Shown: positions 35,101-48,508, counted from the first letter of the stretch. The stretch: DNA of 64,000 nt from Lophius americanus (GCA_037951165.1 JBBDHG010000104.1:50001-114000); one strand, 5' to 3'. Notes: generated from the letters alone by a model not told the origin. A program made the numbers and translations.

Positions 35101-37179
35101 AGCTAATGTCAAGTTTTTGTCAGATTAGGCTGCTGAAATGAGTGTGTGAGCGGAAAAGGTAAGATCCTATTTGTGTTAGAGGAGAGAGAGTGTGTCATGG
35201 AGAAGTGCTGGCAAGTGGGAGTGGGGATAGAAATCCAAGAAGGGCTCATCTGTGTGGAACTGCCAGCAGGATAGCAGCTCAGCATCCAGCTACCGGAGCG
35301 TCTTGCCCTGAAAAGCTGCTTCACCTCCACATGATGCGGCCATGGGAACAAACAAGAGTCCACTTATATAGCTGACATGATGCTGCTTCCTGTCCCTTAA
35401 CAAGGCGCAGGGAAGCACTGCCGCATTCGACTACTGGCGTCTGTGTGCTTGCCAAATCTGTCATGGGAGGCAGCGCGAGACACAGCAAGCCTCCAGCCAT
35501 GCTTTGAATCATGACTCGATTTATGTAGACGGACTAAAGGATGAGCTGTTTAGATGCGACTCAATATAGTCGCCTCTTAAAATAAAAACAAATCTCCCCT
35601 CCACAGACACAGAGCCAACACACATCAATCCACGCAAGGATTAAGTGCTGAGTCAGACTTATCGTTAAGATAAACATAACGCGCCCTGGAGTGTGCACAA
35701 AGCGTCTTAAATGAGGCATTTGAATTTTAAGTTATTCAGAGTTTTGTGTCCCAAATTGCGACTGTAAGATGTTGCAAGATGTAGCAGCCATTGCGTATGA
35801 AATGCACATAAACACAGATCAGACAGCAATTTCTGGCCTCTCTGTTTCAAAGAGGCTGCAGTCAGCGTACGTATGCATGTTGTCGCAAATTAGCTTGAGC
35901 GCTTTAAATGAGCGCCGCCGCAGACACGAGAGGAAACAACATCCATAATCAGAAGCTCACTTTGTACTGAGCATTGTGTTTCCGCTTAAATCCTTACGGT
36001 TTCACGGCTCCGTCGGCAGATAAAACATGTGAATTTCCCAGCCTTGATGTTCTGATTACGGATGTCAAACTCACAAAGGCAGCGCAGAGTCTGGGAAATC
36101 CAGAGGTGAACATGGAGCCGCTGTGTGTTCCAAACCTAATCTTAATTTCCTGTACTGATTCTCAGGTAGATACTATTCTGTCAGTAAAGACACTGCCAAA
36201 CAAAGACACCGCAAAAGAGCCGATTTTCACACTTCTCCTGATTCCTTTCAATCCGGGCTCCACCGCAGCTTCAATTCATGTTCCCTTTTTATTCTGAAAA
36301 CTTTAATCGTCTCGCATTTCATTAATTTTAACCTCTTTGCTACGCAGCTTCTCCTGAGTTGAATAAAAGAATAATCAGGCAGAACAATTTGTCCTTTGGC
36401 CTGGGAGGGAAAAAACAACATCCGCATTTAATGCCCTGTTTTGACATAACTTAACTTTTCTCTAGTAACCCAGGGACCTTTTCCGGAGATCCTTCAAATA
36501 CGATGCATTAGGCAAGAGTGGCTGTAGTCTAATCACATTATCTCTGCCTCCAGAAATCTCCATGTTCTGTCAGCAGTTCTCTGTGCTGTTGCAGAAAATG
36601 TCCCTGCTGTGCAGCGATTCCCTGAATGCTGCTTGTTGGACAAACATGGTCACTGCGACAGCTAAAGCTTGTCGCAGCTTTGCTCCTACACTAAACAGTT
36701 GTGGGGAAAGCATGTATGAACATACAGATGACTCTTAGTAAATGTGCTCCAATGAAGAAATGAATAGCAATAAAACATCAGTGAGTCCTTTTTCAGCTCA
36801 TCGATTCAAATCTCAGCAACACAACTCAGAAAATACAAAGAAAACAGGGTGGACTCATTGGTCTCGCATAATCAAATGATCTCAGACTCAGTGTTCTTTA
36901 TATGCGGTGGAAATTCAAACAGTGAGGCACAAAAGCTTGATTTTAGCTTTTGTGGAAACTCAACTTTTTGGTTGAAAAAGGATTACAAGCGCTTGAAAAG
37001 GCCTCCAGCGGGGTGATTAACTTTCCATTCCAGGCCCTCCCTGAAGTCTCAGCTGGACTCTCATCTCAAAATCTGACGTAGTAATCTTACACACAGGCCA
37101 ATGATGGCCTTGTCTGGCTCTGAAATCATGTTAATTATCAGTGAGAAGGGCAAGGATCCAAACAGACAAAATTTTAAGT

Positions 37180-37425
37180 CTTATTTTCTCAACTGTTGGT
37201 TCAATTTAGCCCAAATTTGGTGCATACGAATCGAAACAAGGAGATCTATCTTGTTATATTTATCATTTTAAGCTAATAGTTTATATTTTTACTCACTAGG
37301 GGGAATTGGGTTTTTTTTCTTTTTCAAACACAACTTCTTTTTTAAATTGAGGAATTCCATCAGCGTGAAAGGCTTGTGCAACGCAGGGGATTGGGTGCTT
37401 TTTCCGAGGATATACTCCTAGTTTA
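37180..37425 (+). repeat. TIR-bearing dispersed repeat, copy 6, fragment
   Basis: CCCAAATTTGGTGCATACGA, AGGAGATCTATCTTG and TTTTTACTCACTAGGGGG are family landmarks; the right end is GAGGATATACTCCTAG. Confidence 0.6.
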
Positions 37426-37760
37426 TAAATGCAAGCCGTTGGAAACATTTTGTCACGACGTAATTGATGATTCTGACTCCAAAACGTTTTTTTTCAGTTT
37501 GAGAGAAAAAAAAAACTTTTTTGGGTATGTATGATTTTTTTTTTTTTCAGAATGGTCTAATCACAAATGTCAATGAAGGGATGTAATCTCCATGTTTCAG
37601 AATCACTAGAGACCTCTTCTACCCACGGCTAAAAAAAAAGCTGGATTCCACATGTAGCCCTGTGCTGCATGTCCCCCTCTTTTTCTACCCACTTCCTGTA
37701 GAGAGTCGGGACCCAGAAAACAAGGCGCGATATTAGCTACGCTAACCAGAACAAAAAAAC

Positions 37761-37786
37761 ACCAACCCATGTATTTATGGGTTGGT
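37761..37786. repeat. short perfect inverted repeat
   Basis: Ten-base arms ACCAACCCAT/ATGGGTTGGT separated by GTATTT. Confidence 0.8.
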
Positions 37787-37864
37787 CACAATTCTTCATT
37801 AACTGTCATGGAGATATAAGTTTGAAATAATTGTGATTATGATTTGAGTGAGGAAAATACTTAC

Positions 37865-38004
37865 ACTTCCTGCTTCATCATGGGGGGCCACGCTTGTAGG
37901 AGGAGCATCAGCAGCTGAAAGTCGTCCCACTTTTTCGCACTTTCCAGCAACTCTACAAAGAGGGCGTATCTTTTCTCCTCGTTCTCCACGTCTTCTATCT
38001 GAAC
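37865..38004 (-). CDS. nbas: nbas coding exon, fourth from last
   Basis: The acceptor is TCCTCTCAG|GTTCAG and the donor is GAAGT|GTAAGTAT, a strong match to the consensus. It begins in phase 0, reads 46 whole codons (VQIEDVENEEKRYALFVELL, then a segment with SAKKWDDFQLLMLLLQAWPP) and ends with two bases (GT) completed by the G of the next exon to give Val. A second AG lies six bases inside the exon, so NAGNNNNAG-type alternative acceptor use could remove Val-Gln without shifting the frame. The Asp/Glu/Lys-rich start followed by a hydrophobic helix fits the alpha-solenoid-like C-terminus of NBAS. The exon is isolated between a 22.6-kb and a 4.1-kb intron. Confidence 0.9.
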
Positions 38005-40099
38005 CTGAGAGGATGGGCGCACAGAAATGCAAATTAGTAAATAATTTAGAAAAAAAGGAAAAAAAGGAGAAATGAAGCGAGGCTGAGCGCATTCGGAAGG
38101 AAGAGCAACCATCTGTTTCTTTCAAATGATCCTACGTGGGCAATATTGTGAATGAATCATAATAAATGAGAACATCATCCACTTAGAGGTGGATTTAAAA
38201 AAAATATATATATTATCTTAGACAATCCCAAATGCAAAAATCACAGGAGAGGAGTTTTTATTGATTTCAAATCAAGCATGCTATTGATTTTGTCGGCAAA
38301 ATCTTGACGTCCTAATGATTGCAGCGGAGTTTAGGGACCGGCATTTCTGCCAGAACAAGACCCAAATGGATCCCGCCATAACAAACACTCAACCTGGACG
38401 AATATCAAAGCTCTGGAACTTCAAACAAGGCATTGAGAGGACTCAGAGAAGGCTTTACGCAACATAGCATATTTCAGTTAATAAAAAAAAAAGAAAAGAC
38501 ACCACCACTGGCTAAACTAATTGTATATTATTATAGGGGAAAAATTGGAGAGGAGCGTGTCAGAGAGTGGAGAGGCATTGTGGAGGTTTAATGTAGAAAA
38601 AATGAGGAGGAGGAGGAGGAGGCAGAGGCAAAGTAATTAATTTCTTCTCAAAGGTTTGCCCCTGGTATGATTTAACAGTTCAGAGCGCAGCTGATTCCTG
38701 AAGCGAAACTACGAAATGCCAAAGCTTGGTTGTGTCACGCATGCATGTACACATACGCACGCACAAATACTGTATGTGCCATATACTGTGTATATAGACT
38801 CCGTACATCAAAGGACTAGAAAACATCGGTTCCGCCAAAGTGCTGTGATGATATCTGTGACTGCGTCTGTGTAAGGTAAGGGAAATATTCATCAGTACAA
38901 TGTCTAATTTAAATATTTTAACACACCGACGGGGGGAAATGTAGGAAATTAACCTGTTAATACAGATTTTTTTTAGTAGATAAAAAAAACTCTTCATCAG
39001 TACACCTTCATTAGTACGGGTGAAAATATAACTCCGAAGAATTTCCATGAAGATCCTTTGATGAAAGTGCGGTTGCATGTTTTATACGATGGATTATTAA
39101 TTGTACTCTTCAATATACACAGTCTTCACACAAATACAGACCTATAAACCAAATCAAAGCCCCCCACACAGAACTCACCTACAGTTGGCCACAAATTAAA
39201 CCGCTGCCAATTATGTGGCTCCGAAGCTTTTAATTTCTTAACAAGGGAGGATGGTAATTAATTATGCCGCGTGATTAAAATCAACATTTCCTCTGTGGTG
39301 TTGTACAGAGAATTAAGTGCAGGAGGGCAGAAGGGGAGAAAGAGGAGAACGAGGAGAAAGAGCGAGAGAGCGAGAGAGAGAGAGGATGAAGCTGTCAGCC
39401 AATACCATAACACTTAGAAGAGGAGTGCTCAGACATTAGATCAGACATGAGGGCCACTCAGCCACTCTGAATGTATCCAGCAGCACATACTTCAGGCCCC
39501 TCTCTGTATCTTTTCACAATATTGTTTGTTCTTTACTTTTGATTTATATGCTTTATATTTCCATCAGGATTTCAAACGTCCTCAATCTCAATTCCATCTT
39601 CCCATTTGTCCATCCCAAGATCAGTTAGTTAGACAGAAGCATAAATGCTAATGTCACCGCACACAACCAGTAAACCATATATTTTTGATTTAACAACCTT
39701 TTATCAAAAAACGTCCCTTCCGCCGTTTCATGCACAATCCAGAAGTAGCTTATTATGTAAGCAACAGTGGGCAAGTCAAAAACTGGCATTTTTTTCAAAA
39801 AAATAAAAACTCCGCTGGGGAGCATATGCTCAGATAAAGTCCTTGAGCTAATGTTAGCTTGTTTGGCTAGCTATGGTAGCGATCAAAATCACCTATTAGC
39901 TCATACCTGGAAGATAAAATAAGGGTTCTAATTCCCCATTTTTACACACTTACGGAGGCCAGATGAAAACTTTTCTGTGAGCAAGGTTGCTGAGTACATT
40001 TTTTAAAAGATATGCCACCTTGACGAATAAAAAGTGTTTCTGAATAGAAATGAAAAGTTATTTCTTTGCATACTTTTTTTCTTTGTGGCATTTAACAAT

Positions 40100-40490
40100 T
40101 TAATATCCTCGACACGCAAAGATGAAGAAACCTTAGCTCAACTTTTTGGTAAAGCATGTTTTCAGAAAAGTATTTGACCCTTATTGGACTCTTCTTGGTT
40201 GTACAAAGTCACATAATTCTGTTTAGTTACATGATTCTACTTGGTTACTGATAAGACTTTCGCAATTGCCATGGTTAACGCCTCCTCCTCGGTGGCCCAT
40301 TTGACCTGGGGTGTCCCCCAGGGCTCCATCCGTGGCCCCTTATTCTTTAGCATATAAATGCTGTCATTGGGTCGTATCGTAAACCGGTTCAGTCAAGTTA
40401 AACACATTTTTACATTAAAAATAGAGACAGAAAATAATCTCAACCATCAGTTGAACTGGACATTAAATTGTTAAACAATGGCGGGCAATT
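40100..40490 (+). repeat. RT-segment repeat, copy 5
   Basis: AAGCATGTTTTCAGAAAAGT, GTGTCCCCCAGGGCTCCATC and CCCCTTATTCTTTAGCATAT encode GVPQGSIRGPLLFSI. The right half has AATAATCTCAACCATCAGTT and GAACTGGACATTAAA. This is the most complete copy. Confidence 0.7.
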
Positions 40491-42183
40491 TCAAAGTCAC
40501 GCCAATTACAAAAAATAACCCCATGATGCAAGTAAACAAAAAAGAAAAATGCAATCATAGTTTAAAAAACAAAAAAATTAAAGGAGTACCCGCTCTATTT
40601 AAACATATTTAAAAGCCAATTTCCCCACCTGAGTAATAATATGCTTATTTTCAGGGACCAGATTGTCCCGGTTCAATGTGAACTCCTTAAATTCAAAAGT
40701 CAGGAAAGATAGCTTGGTTCATTTCCAAGAAGTTTTCACTCAACCTCGTCTAAGTTTCTGATACACTTCAGCTACAGAAGACAAGAAATTAGTCAATAAC
40801 TTTTCTTTCAAATTAAAAACGCCGAGGTAGAGTTGAAAGTTAAGCCGGTTAAAATGTTCTTTATTACGTTTAGAGTCCAGGTCATTTAATGTTATTCTTA
40901 TTTCAACTATATTTACTAGTAGAACTTAACCTATTCTTGCAATTTATATATTTCTTTTTTATTAAATGTTTATCAATTAATTAGTTAAATAAAATCAATT
41001 CAAAGAGATGGGAAAAGTAAAAAAAAAAATGAGAAAAATAAAATGATACCATTTGTAATAAAAGCACAAATGCAGAGAAACCCAACAGATCCAAGTGACA
41101 GATAAAGAAATGCACACACAGGCAAACACATCACTCCTGTCAACAAAGTGATTCCTGTAAGCCAGACACAACCACTGACACCTTGGGCTCAACAAACAAT
41201 AACCTGCCATATAGAACATTTGGCAGACATGTTAGCATGTTAGCATGAACGCGGGCATGAAAGCAACAACGCAGACATAAAGGCTCCTCGATCGCAATGC
41301 CCTTAATTTCAAGCTTCCGAAGCCGTTTCGTTTTTCTGCGGGCACAGAAACCTTTGCTGTTAAATGATGGCGACCACATGCTAGACACTCACCCACTGTG
41401 ACTGAGAGCAGCCACACTTTTAACAAAGTGATACACAGGGATACGGGGAACAAGAGGAAGGCGAGGACATGGAGTAGGCAGAAGGGAGAGGCTGAGGTAA
41501 ATGAAACATGACAACTAGTAGTTACCAGCAGCTACGTTATTGCTCCATGACAACCTTTTACATTACGACGCAGGAAACGGTGAAAGCCTGAGTGGATGCG
41601 GGCGCTCATGTTCTCCTGTGTCTTCATTTAAAAAAACAACCAAAAAAACATGGTATTATGCTTTTTTAACTGCAGAGATTTGCTCTTAAAAAATCTTAAA
41701 TCATTCATTCTTATTATATTAGAAATTAATTTGAACTTATTGAGTATGTTTAAGCACACATATTCATTTTACTATTCTGTTAAGGATCTTTTTTTAATTA
41801 CCGCCTTTCTTTTTTTAAATGTCTCCATTATTTTGGAGAGGTAAGATATAAATCAGAAATAAGGCATAAGGAACATTCCAACAGATTTGAATGAACAGTA
41901 AAGAGACAATTAAAATTGAATTTGCTTATTTCGAACAGTGCTTGGATAAAAGTGACACCATGATTTCCCCATGAGATCTCTTACACAAAAGAGTCTGAGT
42001 TAGAGCCAAGAAATATTCCAGGTTGTTTCCATTTAAACAGCTTGTGGAAAATTCCCCACTGCGAGAAAACTATCAATTATGCAACAGACATGCAGCTCAC
42101 ACTGGACCTGTGCAGATTCAGTTCATTGTCCAATCATATCTACCTTCAGAATCGAGGCCTATGCCGTCGTCCCCGACAGAAAG

Positions 42184-42767
42184 GGTATCACCCTGAAAAG
42201 TCCCCGATCCCCTGAGTTGTACAAGCAATCCCCCTGAACGAGCTCGTTAAAGGAAATGTGAGGTTATCTATTCTTAGTTAAAAAAATATTTTTCTCTCTC
42301 CCACCCCAGAGAGAGTAAAATATGAACTACAAGAGTAAAATATGATATTTACAAGATAGATCTCCTTGAGTTAATGTGTAGGTACCCCAGCTGGACTAAA
42401 TTGGACCAACAGTTAGGAAGTTCTGCCCTTAAAACTCTGTTTTTTGTAAAAAAAAGCTCCCTTTTACTGAGTTAAATATAAACTTTTTAAGTAAAACATG
42501 ATGTGAGTTAAGATAGATCTCCTTGAGCTGATTCATATGCATTAATTTGCACTCAATCAGACCAATGGTTGAGACGTTATGGCGGAAAACTCCCCCTAGT
42601 GCTGGAAACATACAATTGACCTTTTTTCTAAAATCCCTCCAGTTCTTCCTTGCACTAAGGAAAATTATCAATCAAATAGTTTTTGAGTTATCCCAGTCAC
42701 ATGAAGGATCTCTAGTGGTGGAGGCGATGACGATTCTATAATATATATCCTACTTTTCGGGTATATA
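42184..42767 (-). repeat. TIR-bearing dispersed repeat, copy 7, both termini present
   Basis: One end reads GGTATCACCCTGAAAAGTCC (42184-42203) and the other CCTACTTTTCGGGTATATA (42749-42767), which are approximate inverted complements. The interior has the inverted landmarks AGATCTCCTTGAGTTAA-type and CCAGTTCTTCCTTGCACTAA. Length is about 585 bp. Confidence 0.7.
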
Positions 42768-43415
42768 ATGACTTAACTACATCCTAAAGAAGACCACCAT
42801 TTGTAAAAAAAAAAAACAATCATATTTTCTTAATACCTTCTTATAATCAAAGTGATTCCAGATATTATTAATAGTAGAGTTTAGTGGAAATGATCACATC
42901 AAAGAGGTTAAAGGATCACGGGACCATTGAATCCGGTGCATTGACATAGAGGGGAGATGCACTGGAGAAGAGTTGTGCTCTCTCAGTGCTCTGTATTCAA
43001 AGCAGTTCCTTCGCCCTAAACTAAGAAGAATAAGTAAAAAGTCATCAATCTAGAAGTTTTATAAAGTTGTACAAGAACATAGTCACATGCACTTTTCTGT
43101 AGGACAAACAGCAATTACAGAGTGTGTCGTAGTTTGTCCAAAACAGCTTGTGTAGTCAGACAGGGTATCTTCTCCGCTGATTAAAAACTGCAATGCAGTC
43201 TAACGCTGCTATCGGCCTATCAAAATAAAACAGAGGGGGAAGAGAGAGGAAGTGTGTGCAAATGTGTGTGAGAGACAGAGATAGAGGGGAGGCGCTCTGG
43301 GGGCAAATCGATATGCAGAGACGAAAACTGTCACAAGACATGTGGGTGAACACACACCTACCCCCACACTTAAACAAACGATAAAAATGGAGATGGAGCA
43401 TGAAAGACTGCAGTG

Positions 43416-43459
43416 AGTGTGTGTGTGTGTGTGTGTGTGTCTGTGTGTGTGTGTGTGTT
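43416..43459. repeat. (GT)n microsatellite
   Basis: GT run with one CT interruption. Confidence 0.95.
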
Positions 43460-44159
43460 TTAGACGAAAAACAGTGAGAAGGCAATACAGATGAAAGTGG
43501 AGTAATATAATATACTCCTCATGGGAGTTACTGGCCCTGACTGACACTTCACTACACGTACATATAAGAGGAGGAAACGCACATACACACCAAAACATGG
43601 TAAACAGCGAGCAGACAAGCACACACACACGTGTGCACACACATCACAAACAATCATCGGAATGCCACTGAAACAGAGCTTCAATAAACGCCTGTGAAAT
43701 CATTTCCTCCATATGCCGATGTCTTCTCCTGAAGGAATAAACTCTCGCTGAATAAATATGCAGACTTCAAAGTGCCCCACTGTAGTCATTTAAATTTGAA
43801 CTGCCTTCCACACACAGGTGACACTTGAAGGTAGTACTGTGGATCATTTTAGACTCACGCAGCGGGATCGAAGAATGCCCCGATCTACACCCAACTTATC
43901 GGGGCGACATTAGCGGTGAGCTTAGAGCGATCCGAACGCCGGATTTGAGGAATTTGAAGACAACATGCCGGCCATCAACACCTTAAATCCCTAAGAAGTT
44001 GGAATATTATATAAAATTTCACTACAATTAGAATATAATAGATTGGAGAGAAAAAATTCTCTCTCAGTCATTCGGAGTTGGATTTCTGCCACACATTTAA
44101 AAAAACTAGAAAAGCAATCAGACCAAGTCACCACAGTACCGTAGGTAGACGTTGTTTGC

Positions 44160-44405
44160 GGTGAGATTTCATGAACATCTGTCCATTCATTTATGAGTTA
44201 TGGCAAAATCTCACAGTGGTTAAGAAAACTTTATTATGGCATCATTATGTGACGTAACGTCAGCAAAATGTAATCATCTCTAGGATATTTAAACACTCTG
44301 GGTAAAATGTCACGCAAACTGTTGGAACAGAACTTCAGTAATCGCTCGCTCACAAACAAACAAACGCACAGAAGAAGAAACTCTACCTCCTTGGTGGAGG
44401 TAATA
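44160..44405 (-). repeat. CTCCGCCAAAGAGG-type teleost repeat, copy 2
   Basis: TTATGAGTTATGGCAAAATC, TAATCATCTCTAGGATATTT and CTACCTCCTTGGTGGAGGTA match the 31.3-kb copy in the same orientation. Confidence 0.65.
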
Positions 44406-44939
44406 AAATATAGATGAGGTGGAATAGCCCTGTGGTTTCAGCTCACAGACGGAACGCTCTCACTTGTGATTGAGCGCTGCCCGTGGTGCTGAAATGATGC
44501 CTGGTAATGCCTTTGAATGAAGCTCGCTTCTGGAGCACAGTGAAAATCACACCATGGTTTGAAGGAGTGGTTGGGTAACAGGGTTTTTTTTTGTTCTTTC
44601 ATTCCGAGCCTCTGTCTGGTCGGCGCTCACACACAGCACATTCAAATAGGGGGCATGCTTGAAAACATTTTTTTTTCTTTTTTAAATCATCCCACTCCAA
44701 ATGAGAACGCTCCTCCCAAACTGATTAAACCCCTCAGTGTCAAAGAGGTTGAGTCAAAATGAATAAAGATAATTGGCAATTTGTTTAAAGACGCTGGAGA
44801 TGACAATAAATAATGGCAGCAGGTTTATTTATTTCACTTTTCATCAATCTAATATAAACCACATGCATTAATGAATTATGAAACGATATTTGCTGCCAGT
44901 ATAAACAAATGACTAGAAGTTAGGGTTTTATTTCATCAC

Positions 44940-45215
44940 CTACATATATGTATACATACATAAATACATATATATATATATATATATGCATATATATAAA
45001 TACATATATGTTTATATATATATAAATACATATATGTATACATACATAAGTACATATATACATGCAAATATATAAACACATAAAAATATATACATCTATA
45101 TATATGCATATATATACATACATATACATATATACACACACACACACATGCATATATATATATACATACATATATACATATATAAATACATACATACATA
45201 TATACATATATAGAT
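44940..45215. repeat. TA-rich ACATATATA tandem tract
   Basis: About 275 bp of (TA)n, ACATA and (AC)n units. The minus-strand open frames (Tyr/Ile/Met/Val/Cys only) are artefacts. Confidence 0.95.
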
Positions 45216-48200
45216 GAAAGTGGTTACATTAGCTACTGAAATGAGATCGGACATTTTTTGTATTTAGCAGAAGTGGGTTGCAGGAAGACAATAAAGGACT
45301 TGATAGGACTAACACTGAGACCATTAACATTTCTCCAAGTGTTAACATAATTTTTGCATTTGACCCAAATTCAGATCAATTTTATGTGCAAATGAGGGAA
45401 TCTTGCACAATATTAAGTAAAGCCTTAAGACTAAATCTTGAAAAGACAGTTGAAACAGGATTAAAATCAGTTACTACAAGTTTGATTGTACATTTCGCCC
45501 AAATCGATGTGATCAGACTGAGGTGTAACATAAATCTAGGAAGAAGGATTAACTTGCAAAAGGTTTTTTAAAGGATAGTGCCCCGGTGACATGAAGGCTT
45601 TTTGGTACAGCACACATTCAGAGGTTTTCATTTGTTTGTTTTTGATGGGGCCCAACGCATACTATAATATTTCCTTCCTCTGCCAGCATCACAGAAATTT
45701 AATAGCTTTTCTAAAATGAAATCCTCAGTGAAATAGACAGCAAATATATCAGGGAGCAAAGGATATTTATTCCGAGTGTGAGGCTATTCCTTAAACAGTC
45801 GTTTCGTGTCTAAATGGATTAAGGCCAATTTGAGGGACCATCCATCACACGCAGCTCAGAAGATTACGGTGATTGATCAGTACGTAGAACAGAATGTATG
45901 CGAGCTTTGCTGTTATTATTCAAAACAAGAACAATTGGAATTGTCTCTAAAGTTGAACAGAAACAGCTTTGTCGTAATCCAGTTACCAGGAGTCACCGAT
46001 TCGTAACTCACGGTAACACCTGCGTAATAGTCTAATAATCATTGCTGCTGGTCCAGATGGAGTTTATTGAAAGTTCAATGGTTAACATTTTATCTTTAAT
46101 ACCAATAATTATATATATATAATAATAAAACCAGTTTAAATTTTCGTGAGGTCTCACCCAAACCCATTTGTATGACCTCAAAAACAGCAAATTCTATGGA
46201 TTACACTACTAGAATACATACTGGCCAGAGGATGTTGAGCAGGTGGGCTGCCACTCACATTACTTCACCAGAACGTAATCACCGATATGCCAAAACCAAC
46301 CAACCGACTGTCAAGTGGTATGACCACAAGTTAATAGATAGACAAAAATGTTAATATGCTGCTACAGCTGAAAAAAACCAAGAAAAGTCATTATGAGTAA
46401 TTCTCTGAGTAACAGCGATATGTGTGTTGTTCAAATCAACTTCATGGAAAAAGTAAAAACTAGGAATACAAGCTACATGGCGGCGCTAAAACAAGAGGTG
46501 AGGAGATCAGAAGAGTCGTTAGGGTATTTTGTCTGGGACCAATGAACATCACAACCTTATGTCGGTCCATTCTCTAGGAGTGAAACCAATTCATTAAAGG
46601 AAAAAAAATGATTCAATCTCACAGTGGTTTAAGGCAATTCAACCAATTGTTGCTAACATATCCCGTTCTGGACCACACCAGCACTGCCATTCACAGAGCT
46701 GCAGCTCAACCCTCTGCCCTCACACTTCCTCACCTCTTGTATGAGGCCTGCAGGAGTGTAATTTCAAAGACGTACATTTAGACGAAAGCTTGGAACATAC
46801 GGGAATGTTCAACAAGGCATCTGTTATTGACTGCTTCAACAAATGTGTAAATCTAACAAAAGCCTGATTTACACATCAGTTAAAACATAATACACCTGAT
46901 TTGTCCTCACAGCAAAACACAAAAACACGATCCTGTCAACGGCGTGTTCGTAGTACCAGTGAGTTACACAACGGTAAATAGACTAGTGTGACCGTGTTAC
47001 CATGACTTAACCTTTCAACAGCTCTGAGCCTCTCACTTATCACATCTTATTAACCGTCAGTCATGAACCAGATCATTATCAATAACGGCCTTCTAACAAA
47101 TGAGGAGACAAAAAATGGAGTGTATTATGTTTGATTGAATATTGTGCAAATGAAGCAGTCCAGAGGCAACGTCATCGTTTAATGCATTTGCTAAATTAAA
47201 CTGGCCATCACACAAATTAATCTTTAAGTAAGATTGTCACGACTATAAATCTTTTGAATCGATTAATTCATGGGATATACTTTTTTATAAAGTTCCATCC
47301 TGCCCTCTTTCTCTGGCCCAACAAGTCAGAGACTCCCCTCCAATCAGCTCATGACTGGTTAGCTTGATCGACCCATGTCTCGCAGGTCAACCAAGCTTAG
47401 CTAAATCAGTTAATTATCATTATTTAGGCAATAATTGGACAAAAGTTAGTTATTTCGTCACAAGAAACTCTGTGTGCGAAAAATCCGTCAAGGTAATGTG
47501 ACACACGACACGCTTAGCCTTAGTGGCTTAAGTCAGATCTTCCTGTGTTTGTAAGAATGAAATCGGCCTGATAATCTTCTTGACGACATACCAATTATCT
47601 CAGTCCTTGACCTGAGAGGCCGAGATCAGGATTAGGCGAAGGGGAGAGCACAGGATGTGGTCATGTCAGAGTGTTGGACTGAGAGTGCCAGTGGAGCCGT
47701 GGGACCCTGAGATTTTCATGTCAGGCCTTTACCGAGTGTGCTCTGAATGAGCTCATCAATATTCATTGACCTGCTCTGGCTAATATCCCAAGCGACGGCT
47801 GGAATAAAGTTGCAGAGGTCGCACACTTCACAAGAAGGATGCCGAGAAAGTGAGCAGTGAGGATAAGAAAGAGAGCCCTGATTTCAGACAAAATGAGAGC
47901 AAAGGGAAGCAGACACCAAAAGGAAGAAGCCTCGGGGCCTGTAGAGGGTTAGGGAGTTTATTACAACTTGAAAGTGCAACCCATAAAACATGCAGATGGA
48001 GCATGGGCGAGAAGATAAAGACCTGCACACCGTAGAGAACAAACAAATGAACACACTCTACTCGTCTTCTGCAAAAAAAAAAGTCTGACATGACAAGACG
48101 AGTACGACTACAAACAAATACAAATACAGCTCCTCTGACCTCGTCCTCGTATAGTTTTGCTCTTTCTAGTTTTCTCCCAGTGTAGATCGGCGTCGTGTAA

Positions 48201-48508
48201 AACGGCACCGGAGAATACGTAATGGTACGTGCCTCGGGAGAGGAGGAGGAGTAACATATGAGACGGAAGAACACAGAAGGGGAGTGGTTAGAGAGGAGGA
48301 AGAGATCAAGGTTAGGAGGGAAGAACAAGCGTGTAGCTTGACATCAATCGACATCCATATCAAGCATGCACACATAAGCAGCCTTTACAGTATATTTGAA
48401 TATTAAACCCATTTGTGCCAGGCTCTCCTTAATCATGCATGCGCACCGGGGCTAATGAATATTTAAGATGTACAGCAGGCCAAGGAGAAAAGGGAGGATG
48501 CTAAATGC

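Larger units (their letters stand above)
33779..37864 (-). other. nbas: nbas intron, about 4.1 kb
   Basis: Bounded by donor GTAAGTAT and a strong polypyrimidine acceptor. It contains two copies of the TIR-bearing dispersed repeat (34.72-35.10 and 37.18-37.43 kb) and a short inverted repeat at 37761-37786. No other gene is seen. Confidence 0.85.

Noticed and set aside
44920..45207. Tyr/Ile/Met/Val/Cys-only membrane-like protein
   Set aside because: Translation of a TA-rich microsatellite.
45278..45571. 97-codon frame (TETINISPSVNIIFAFDPN) as a LINE RT fragment
   Set aside because: A faint resemblance to the C-terminal part of L2-type ORF2, too weak to call without a search.
47828..48328. 166-codon minus-strand frame
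   Set aside because: No recognisable motif, serine/leucine/phenylalanine-rich composition typical of a chance frame, and phase agreement leaves no missing nbas exon in this intron.
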